Assembly: GCF_032854445.1 (NCBI RefSeq) | Contig: NC_088301.1 | Location: 22,995,808-23,059,807 of the forward strand | From: Liolophura sinensis | Taxonomy: Eukaryota > Mollusca > Polyplacophora > Chitonida > Chitonidae | Reading direction: 5' to 3' | Length of the DNA stretch: 64,000 nucleotides | Shown here: piece after piece, positions 55,891 to 64,000 of the stretch | Layout: each line of letters begins with the position of its first letter | How positions within the stretch are numbered: position 1 is the first letter of the stretch | Notes under the pieces: generated by a model | Seen by the model: the letters and a program-made list of their open reading frames with translations, nothing else | The model's database searches: none | Told to the model about the DNA's origin: nothing | Translations under genes and position numbers: made by a program

Positions 55891-56689
55891 CAACAAAGGA
55901 CTTAGGTTTACAGGAAAGGATGAAACATAATGGATATATAGTAGAATACTAACAAAAAGCAAAGGTGTAGCCTCCGGCAATAAGGAAACCGTTCTCTGGA
56001 TAAAGAAGAGACATACTTAACGAACAACCAGAGCAACAATATCTTAGGGACCATACTTGTTAAACGTTTTAAGACTGAACTAAAAATGTCAAACACAGCT
56101 ACAATTAAAAGTTAAACGTTTTGCTCTATGCTTTTTAAAATTTGTACACTGATTCTTTACTGCAAAACAATGTAATTAAGAATTTGGGTTCTTTTCTGCT
56201 CTAGGTTTGGCTTTTTAAGCACTTGCAATTTAGGACTTAAGTTGCTTGATGCAACCTTACAATTAAAGGAAGAAATAATGAAACAGTGGTCAATGAGCAT
56301 GTTGTTGGATTATCCCCTGTATCATTCTGACTGACATCGGGTGCGAAATAAATAAAAAGCCAAATTTTATGATGTTTTAAAGCATCTTTTAGTGTAATAC
56401 ATCCGGGTTTTGAACCCATGACCCTCGTTTACTTTCGGTATGATCCAACTTGTATTAGCGTGTTTTGAAAATAGTGCCTTGTAATAGATAAGCTACTGTC
56501 TCAACTGATAGCAATTTGTGTCACGCATGGTTAACTACCCCTCCCTCTTCCCTATTTATTTATTTATATGTATTTATTGACAATAAAGGGTGAGTCAGTG
56601 ATGGACACAAATATATAGGTCTGCTGTGCTTATAGCGGGTCTTTAACTGGCTTGCAAATTTTTCAGCGTGTCCCCAATATTGCCATACT

Positions 56690-57065
56690 CCTCACAGCTC
56701 ATGCGCGACTCTCTACATTCGCTTTATATCCCTGCCACCACGCACTAGCAAATTCCATACAGAAATCTTCGAGCAACGTCGTGGTCACTGAGGAAGGCAG
56801 TAACGATGAAGCAGAAAGTAACGTTAGAAAACACAAACAATCTCTCTCAACCTTTGTCTACATTTATACTTGATACACATGTAATCTAACCAACACCTAA
56901 GAAAAAATTATTAATGAATGCTGATTAAGTAGTTCCACGAGAACACGAATGGCGAGGCTAAGCTGACACAAACCTACGTGCGTCGTACAGTCTCTGTGCA
57001 AAGGTCAAGTTTGTCTGGGGATGTAAAGCGAGCTTAGAGATCGATACATGCGCTGTAAGCATGCA
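56690..57065. repeat. Duplicated block, copy 1 (related to the short IRG upstream region)
   Basis: Aligns with 58890-59275: GCAAATTCCATACAGAAATC with GCAAATTTTGTACAGAAACC, TTAATGAATGCTGATTA with TTCATGAATGCTGATTA, and GGTCAAGTTTGTCT with GTAAAGCGAGC in both. Confidence 0.78.
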
Positions 57066-57295
57066 CTATCATATCTTCTTAACCATGACAATCTATTTAT
57101 TTCACAGATGTAATCGTTTGGAAGAACGCAGTGTACCTTTAATTTACTTTTTAACTTGAAAGAATCTCAGTCCTGAACAAAGACCACAACCGAATCGGCG
57201 AGTATTGGGTTCGAAGTTGCGACCTCACTTGATTGTCGTGAATTGTGAATGCCAATTAAAGCGAGAACCCCCACCCCCCCACCCCCCTCTATGTT

Positions 57296-57520
57296 ATATT
57301 TATTTATTTGATTGGTGTCTTAATTACGCCGTACTCAAGAATATTTCATATATACGACGGCGGCCAGCATTGTGGTAGGAAACCGGGCAGAGTCCGGGTG
57401 AAACTCACGAATATTTCGCAGGTTGCGTGCAAACCTTTCCACGTTCGGTCGGAAAGGAAGCTGGACTTGAACTCACAGCCACTGCTTTGGAGTCATTGTG
57501 CCATGCTACAGCCACGAAAC
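57296..57520 (-). mobile_element. SINE family A, diverged
   Basis: Tail and body on plus (ATTTGATTGGTGTCTTAATT, CGGCGGCCAGCATTG), with the head region shortened. A C-rich run precedes it at 57268-57291. Confidence 0.82.
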
Positions 57521-58889
57521 CAATCTTAAATATATACGCACGTACAGAACTAAAAGGCTAGGCTATACACATATGAAACCTCAACCTACAGGCCCTGTAA
57601 AGAAACAGACACCCGTACTTACCAAGCATCCACGCTGTGTATTACGCTGGGTTCAACAGTCGGCTAGGAATAAACTGGTGGTCAACTGTACTTATATTAT
57701 GAGCAGGACACTAAGTTAATCTGCACGCACCACAAGGTAGTCAACATAACTGTCTGTCTACCTAGTCAGAGAGCCAGAAAGTCCTTGTAAAAATTTTCAT
57801 TTTCTGAAACCTGGAATTCCCAGTATTACAAAGACCTTCTACTATTAACAGATTGCTCAACCTACTTTCGGTATTAAAATAGCTTGTCCTCTTTCTAGGT
57901 TTAAAATTAAACCCTCTGTTTTCAGTCACCATTGTTTACTCACGTCTTACCGTTAGTAAACAGCAGTATACCAGCACTGTTCGTGAGAATGGATACATGA
58001 CTGGGAATAAATCTTAACATGCTGTTTGAAATTCGCATGTAAGAGAGAACATCCGGTAAATGACAAGGGGGAGCCAAAGTCATACGACAGGGGTGTAACT
58101 TCGAACCAAACTCTATGAGGAGTTTGACTTATGATGCGTAGGGCCCACAGCGTGAAGAGCACTCAGTGCAGCCAGGGTAACCCACCCAGTGAGAGAGTGT
58201 GCTGAGAAATACCGTATGTTTGTCAGCACGTATAGTGTCTTGTATGTGATATTTCAGGTAGGTTTGAGGTAACTCGCCGGATTGGGAGAGGATGGTGTGG
58301 TTGGTGGGGGGGTGGGGGTGGGGGACGGGGTTTGGGGCGGTGTTGTTATATGGCTACATTTGTAACCTGGGCAGGTAAGTTCATTTTCCAGACTTGCTGT
58401 AACTCGCTCTGTGGGGCTGTGGTTACGTGTACTATCACAGCCCTGTCTTGTTCCATAGGCTTAGCTTGAAAACCTCTGTACTTCCCTTGCTGGCTTCAGT
58501 ATACTACTGCTGGGCACCAAATAATTTGTCAGTCCGTAGTCACAGTCGTATCAGCTATAAATTCCAGAGAAGGTTCTCCCATGTGTCATCACCAGAAAAC
58601 CCACACAAGCGTGAAACTGTAGTGGAAACCAGATAAATTTCATCTCCAACCGCTCTGTGTGAATGCATACTCCTCTCAGTGAAGGGAATCATGCATACAG
58701 TTACCACTGCCATTATAGGCACTAGGCAAGTTAGACCCTTTGGCGCGCATTCCGGATAATTGCTTAGGATCAGTCTGACCAGTAATGACCTAGAGGGAAC
58801 CATAATCAACGTTGGTCACTGAAAACATTTCTCAAATAAATAAAACAAAATTGGATTAAACAAGTACAATTATGCTAGGAGTGTCAATA

Positions 58890-59275
58890 GTTATCTCCCT
58901 TGTATGGGCTGTACGTTCGCTTTACCTTCACCAGCAAATTTTGTACAGAAACCTTGAACAACTCCAAGGTGACTGGAATCATGGTAATTAGACAGGAAGT
59001 GAAATCAACAAAAATAGAAACTCCCTTAGAGCCTTTGTTTCTATAAATACTAGATAAATGTGCATTCTTTTTACCTAAATTATACGCAACATTACTATAA
59101 CAGACACCAATTGTATTCATGAATGCTGATTAGTGTTCGGCACGAAGACATTAAACTGGTTAGGCTAAGCAAATCTACGTGAGAGGCACAGGCTCCAGTG
59201 GTCAAGTTTGTCTAGCGGTGACGGTGATGTAAAGCGAGCGTAGAGAGTGGCTCATGAGCTGTGGACTTGACATAG
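58890..59275. repeat. Duplicated block, copy 2, upstream of the short IRG gene
   Basis: Partner of 56690-57065. It lies 350-730 bases before the coding exon of the plus-strand IRG gene, so it may hold its promoter; copy 1 would then be an orphaned promoter duplicate. Confidence 0.78.
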
Positions 59276-59622
59276 GATTTTGACCTAACTATTAAATTAA
59301 ATTAACATTTTGTATTGTTTACGGTGGCCATAATTGAGGGGACCCTGTCTGAATACATGCAGCTGCAGAGGCCAGTCGCTTAGGTTAAGTTACATTACGT
59401 TAGACTTACTTTCTAAGGTCTTAGTTCACAACTATGTAACTCTTGTGAACACTTTGTGAAGCTGCATGATGGACACTAATGTATGCAATATTTACGACTA
59501 GTGAACGCTTAACTGATCAGCCGAGCGGTTTTGGTTAAGCTATAGGTAGCTGTTTTCTACTTCCAGTGTTAAACGACCTTTCTTCTTGTTTTTCAGCCTC
59601 TTTGAATGGGTATAATTGGACC

Positions 59623-60294
59623 ATGGCTGAGAGAAAAAAGATCACACTGAACGTGGCTGTTATCGGCAAATCTGGATCTGGCAAATCCACTTTCATCAAC
59701 AGTTACTGTAGAATTCCGCGTGGATCCGAGAATGCGGCCGAAACGGATGTTATTGAATGTACCAGTGAACTGATGTTTTATGAGAGGAAAACTGAAACTC
59801 GCCGTATATCTGAAGCTGAACAGCTAGTTCGTGATTTGTATGATGCCGATTATGAGGTTGTTCTTTGGGACTGCCCTGGTTTTGGAACGTCCAGCTTCCC
59901 AGACGATGAATATATCAAAAAGATAAACTTGGAATACTTCGATTTTTACCTGCTTTTTTCCTGCACACGTTTCTTTGAGTATGAGATAGCTATCAATAAT
60001 TTCATTGCTCAACAAAACAAAACGTACTTTTACGTAAGAGCCAAGATTGATCGAGATATTATTAATGACAAGCGAAGTCACCCACGCACTTCATCGGCAG
60101 AGAAAGTTAAGCAGTGCATACGCAACAAGGTGAAAGAGAACATGTCGTCAGACTCGAACGTTTTTTTGGTGAATGCCAAAGATTGTGACGCTTTTGACTT
60201 CCCCGAACTGGAAGACATGTTGGTTTTCCACGCTGCCTCGTCCAAGTATAATGGAGATAAACACAAGAAAAAGTCGCGTTCAAAGAAAAAGTAA
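59623..60294 (+). CDS. Short IRG-type GTPase, G domain only with a basic tail
   Basis: 223 codons against about 400 for family members. G1 GKSGSGKST at 15-23, G3 DCPGFGT at 83-89, and AKID at 140-143 in the G4 position. VLWDCPGFGTSSFPDDEYIK and YFDFYLLFSCTRFF align with VIFWDLPGVGTLRYPKEYYL and RYDFFVILSDRRF of the minus-strand gene. It lacks the helical C-terminal half and ends in a lysine/arginine-rich run (KHKKKSRSKKK). The ATG at 59623 sits in ACCATGG; an acceptor (TTTTTCAG, 59596) just before implies an upstream non-coding exon. The G4 Thr is replaced by Ala. It may be a genuine short form, because the frame is clean and a poly(A) signal follows. Confidence 0.88.
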   Translation: MAERKKITLNVAVIGKSGSGKSTFINSYCRIPRGSENAAETDVIECTSELMFYERKTETRRISEAEQLVRDLYDADYEVVLWDCPGFGTSSFPDDEYIKKINLEYFDFYLLFSCTRFFEYEIAINNFIAQQNKTYFYVRAKIDRDIINDKRSHPRTSSAEKVKQCIRNKVKENMSSDSNVFLVNAKDCDAFDFPELEDMLVFHAASSKYNGDKHKKKSRSKKK

Positions 60295-60453
60295 CTTAAC
60301 TGTGATTAAGGTGCAAACAGTGAGACAAAAGGCCTAAATAGTAGAGTACACATATGCAGTATTAACGTCACTGAAAGACCTACATCTAAAATTTGACCCA
60401 AATATCATGTACGGGTACAACAAAGAAAAGGCCGTTATCCAAACTGTGATAGT

Positions 60454-60459
60454 AATAAA
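60454..60459 (+). terminator. Poly(A) signal of the short IRG gene
   Basis: AATAAA 160 bases after the stop codon, supporting 60294 as the true gene end. Confidence 0.6.
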
Positions 60460-60574
60460 ATTATGATATTTATGAGTGGTTGGATTTTTATCATTATAAT
60501 AACGATGAAAAATTTCTGTTGTTATGCTTGAAATGTGTCTGCTGGATCATGCATATATATAACCGGTATTTTTA

Positions 60575-60730
60575 TGCCCTAGTGATCCGACAGCAACCTG
60601 CGGCAGATCTTGGGTTTTCCCCGGTCTCTATCCGGTTCCCTCTCACCATAATGCTGGACACCGACGTATAAGTGAAATATTCCTGACTGAGTAAGGCGTA
60701 AAGCACTAATCAAATAAGCAAATAAATTTT
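60575..60730 (+). mobile_element. SINE family A, 3' half
   Basis: CAGCAACCTGCGGCAGATC, CACCATAATGCTGGACACCG, and a tail CTAATCAAATAAGCAAATAA. Confidence 0.86.
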
Positions 60731-60809
60731 ATCACCTAGGCATATGCATCGCTAAACATTTCTTGTGAAGACTACTTCTACTATATAACTTTTATTGTAT
60801 TCTGTTTGT

Positions 60810-60910
60810 TTGTTTATTTATTTATTTGATTGGTGGTTTACACCGTACTCAAGAATATTTCACTATGCCACGGCGACCAGCATTATGGTGGGAGGAAACC
60901 CACGACCATT
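60810..60910 (-). mobile_element. SINE family A, 3' fragment
   Basis: Plus strand reads ATTTATTTGATTGGTGGTTT and CCAGCATTATGGTGGGAGG. It lies 80 bases from an opposite copy, so the two can pair. Confidence 0.86.
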
Positions 60911-60919
60911 CGTATTCTG

Positions 60920-62280
60920 TTCAAACTCGGTGTTTGTAAAACTTGGTGACCATCTGAAGATGTACATGTTCTTTCTTCGCTACTTTCTGCGAATTATATT
61001 ATACAACTTACCACCATGACCTCCGATTGAAGTTTTAATTTGGATTTTAAAAATAAATGAGAGATTGTCAATTAACGTTAGCCAGATTTCCCCGAAACTT
61101 TGTAGATATGTTCATTACAGAGATGGAGGAAAATTTAAGAAATGAAACGTTCTTTGCCTTGCTCAAATAACCAAAATAATGCACGAGAGTTGTCCACTTT
61201 TTGAGAACTAGAAGTCGCCATTATCTTGGTGACTTGAGTACGGCAAACTACGTTTTATTTCTATTCTAACATATCATTATGACATAATCGAGCCATTAGG
61301 GAGGAAAATAACACCGAAAACAACCGCTCTCTCCTTTTTGTTAATATGTAACAATCTAGGTTGTTTTGTTATGAATTTGGGCAAGTCCTTGCCAATGGAG
61401 CTGGTGGGAAATAAATCATCAATTCAGAGCGAGTTAAATGCAGACCAATAAATGCAGATTTCCCGTAAAACTTCTACAACTCTGGCTACACTCCGTGGAG
61501 CCAGGCGCGCGCTGACACATCCACACAGGCATCCGCCGACTGGGAGGAAACAATTACGGTGGGGTGTAAAACACTGCTCAAAGAGCGGCGTTGTTCATCA
61601 TACGGCCACTAGCTGTATGTAACTCACCAGAATGGACTCGTTCAGGTGTTAAAGTTTGTGGAGGTATGTTAGAATTGTGCATGTTGCACGCATGTACTTT
61701 TTGGTGTACATTAAAGCTTCACAAGGCATGGTCTATAGTTACTTTTTATTGTACTCAAAAGATTTTAACAGAAAGGCTGTTGTCTGAGTGACACTAATAT
61801 TGCAACAGATTATTCCGTTAAATGTAACATGTGTGAGTTGTTTCCCTTTGCGCGATCGTGATTAGGCTACCAGCTGCCGAACTGATTAACGAACTCTCTG
61901 TCACGTCGTGCACGCTGAATAAACTGTTCCTGAAATATTCTCTCCTATTGGGCATTTCTTTTTTATCAGTCAGGATTACTCGTCTCAACCATAACACACA
62001 TTCAGTAATTCAATATAAACATGTTTTCGGCAATAATATTCCTTTCTAATATATAGCAGTGGGTGTAGCGTCTGAAAATGCATTTATTTTGTGAATTTGT
62101 ACGTTTTTCATGGATCGTTTTTGGTTCGGCGAGATTCCGGAACAGGTTAGTTGATTAAGGGGACCACTCGGTTGACATCGATTTACGCTTTGGAAGATTT
62201 AATGCGAGTGTGATGATTTGGTAAATGTGGCTTACCGTCGATCTGACACATTAGAAACAGTTAATTATTCCCCGTAATTC
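60920..62280. other. Gene-free intergenic stretch
   Basis: Nothing recognised between the short IRG gene and TPMT. The last 120 bases before 62403 should hold the TPMT promoter, but no TATA box is visible. Confidence 0.4.
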
Positions 62281-62402
62281 TCCCAACACCTCGTGTTGGT
62301 TGATACAGAGAGTTACATTTCGCAAATACGTGTTTCGGCCCTATAACGAGATCTCACAGCGTACAGGCTCTCTCTGTGCCAGTGGTCAAAACATAAAACA
62401 AG

Positions 62403-63350
62403 ATGGCCGCCTCCAACGATAGCGATGTTCCAGAGGGGATGCGAATAAATCCTTATGGGGATCTGGAACCGTTTGAGCTGGGTACGGAGGACTGGGAGAA
62501 ACGCTGGGAGAAGAATAACATAGGGTTCCATTCGTATAGTGTTCGTGAGTAAGTGTATACTAAAGAATTCTCTTAGCTGGGTACGTTTGTGAGGATGGGT
62601 GTCTATCAAAAGCTGAGATCTGACCTCATTATCTAGGTCGACCTCGTTATGCAGGCTGACCTAGATATAAGGTTGACACGATAACTATAAACACGTACTG
62701 GCGTGATGCATATAGGCCTACGCCTTCCACAAAACGCAAGAATGAAATGAAATACATGTATATGTATTTCTTCTAATTACGTTTATGAGGAGAATCTATT
62801 GATTTTACTGAGTTAATAATCAGTTTGTTGAGAAATAACATAATCCACTTCAAGCGTTGGGCGGAATGTGTAGGCCTATATCATCAGCGTCTGTGACAAA
62901 TTGGTTTTACATTGGTGTGATGTACATGTGTAGGCGTATAACATATATGGGAACGCAACACTGTTGTATGGGAGATGCATAACTATAAATGTATCGGGTT
63001 ATTATACTTAATATTATTATGATCATATTCATAATAATATTATATACTTTCTGCATAATGATCAATACATATACAACCTGTAGATGGTCATGGGTTTCCT
63101 CCCACCATAATGCTGACCGCCGTCGTAAAAGTGAAATATTCTTGAGTACGGTGTGAAACACCAATCAAATAAATAAATAAATAAAAATATATATGGTGTG
63201 CCAAAATGTACTGTATTATAATAGCTTCAGCTGTATTCTTTACTTTATTTTCTACAGAATATTAAAAAGAAATGTGGATCGATTAGTAGAAGGTCGAGAA
63301 AAAATCAAGATTTTGGTTCCATTATGTGGGAAGTCACTGGACATAAAATG
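62403..63350 (+). CDS. TPMT: Thiopurine S-methyltransferase, first two coding exons
   Basis: TPMT-type SAM-dependent methyltransferase (cytosolic; aromatic and heterocyclic thiols). Exon 62403-62548 starts MAASNDSDVPEGMRINPYGD and gives EDWEKRWEKNNIGFHSYSV, matching the family pattern of E-D-W-x-x-x-W, then Phe-His. Exon 63258-63350 gives ILKRNVDRLVEGREKIKILV and PLCGKSLDIKW; PLCGKS is the SAM-binding motif I region. Donors GTAAGT and GTAGGC, acceptor CTACAG; the phase-2 junction fits. The rest of the gene lies beyond the window. The first ATG, in AAGATGG, has no competing upstream ATG close by. Confidence 0.95.
63070..63185 (+). mobile_element. SINE family A, 3' half
   Basis: Lies in TPMT intron 1; it carries CCACCATAATGCTGACCGCC and a tail of ATCAAATAAATAAATAAAT. 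Confidence 0.87.
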
Positions 63351-63766
63351 GTAGGCACTGTGTGTTGGTGTGGGTCAGTGTGTACAGTTATTCTCGCATT
63401 CTCATGCAGCTGCCTATAGTGTTGTTTGACAGCACTACCAGCACCATGCATATAGCAGACCATGGGCAGCAATCAGCTTAAACATCACTCTAAGGTCAGG
63501 TGATGGGACACAAACTTAAGTCAAAACGCTGTTTCGACGTCTTTACGACACGCGTTTACATATGCTGCCTGAGGCATTTTTAGGCATTTTTAATGACAGT
63601 AATTGAGAATGGATACAGTTTACAATCGAAAATGGTATTGCCTTATACAACACTGATACGTGTTTATAAACATGACCATGTATACACTTTGAATATAAAT
63701 ATATAATATATATATTTCATCATATATAAAAACTGTATTCCGTGTTGGGCCGAGTATTGACTATTG

Positions 63767-64000
63767 GGGCTTGCGTGGCCGAGGTGGTTAGTGTGCCATC
63801 GCAGCGCTGAGACCCAGGAGCTTCCCACCAATGTGGTCACTGTGAGTTCAAGCCAATTCATGTTGGCTTTCTCGGCGGCTGTACGTTGGAAGGTCTGTCA
63901 ACAACCCGAGCATGGTCGTGGGTTTCCTCCGGTCTCCTCCCGGTTTCCTCCCACCATAATGCTGGTGGCCAACGTATTAGTGAAATATTCTTGAGAAAGG
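63767..64000 (+). mobile_element. SINE family A, cut by the window end
   Basis: Starts GGGGCTTGCGTGGCCGAGG, with AGGTGGTTAGTGTGCC (A-box region) and GAGTTCAAGCC (B-box region). This copy shows the tRNA-Ser/Leu-like head most clearly. It lies in TPMT intron 2. Confidence 0.9.

Overview
The window is animal nuclear DNA. Genes are split by GT-AG introns, spacing is loose, and SINEs, minisatellites and Tc1/hAT DNA transposons are abundant. The two main SINE types have tRNA-like heads and tails that match my memory of molluscan repeats, so a mollusc or another lophotrochozoan is the best guess; species and phylum are inference. No tRNA or rRNA gene, CRISPR array, operon or retroviral element was found.

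Layout. (1) 1-19 kb: 3' three quarters of MUTYH (adenine DNA glycosylase), plus strand, 13 visible exons from the catalytic helix to a C-terminal PCNA-binding motif. Its introns are swollen by at least seven tandem arrays. (2) 19-23 kb: intergenic, SINEs and a 52-bp array. (3) 23.2-40.1 kb: an alpha-arrestin (ARRDC-like) gene whose exons run, phase-compatible, into a downstream five-exon module present twice in tandem. Joining all 17 exons gives one open frame of 883 codons. The module looks like tandem ferredoxin-like (DUF1330-like) domains. This apparent arrestin-DUF1330 fusion is the most novel coding feature. (4) 41.7-45.2 kb: a Tc1 element with perfect ends, a 38-bp satellite and a hAT transposase remnant. 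(5) 46-52 kb: mostly gene-free, with a pair of inverted 250-bp repeats 5.3 kb apart and a pair of direct 210-bp repeats. (6) 52.4-60.3 kb: two immunity-related GTPase (IRG) genes, a full-length one on minus and a short G-domain-only one on plus, among duplicated non-coding blocks. (7) 62.4-64 kb: first two exons of thiopurine S-methyltransferase (TPMT).

The most unusual structural pattern is that several minisatellites are amplified copies of splice junctions. Copies of an acceptor, of half an exon plus its donor, of a donor (over 20 copies of CAG|GTGAGT), and of a polypyrimidine tract occur in MUTYH. An acceptor plus exon start, and an exon end plus donor, are copied in the arrestin-fusion gene. 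Two neighbouring genes thus show the same kind of change.

The genes are unrelated in pathway (base-excision repair, arrestin-type trafficking adaptor, cell-autonomous immunity GTPases, methyltransferase). Only the two IRG genes form a functional cluster.
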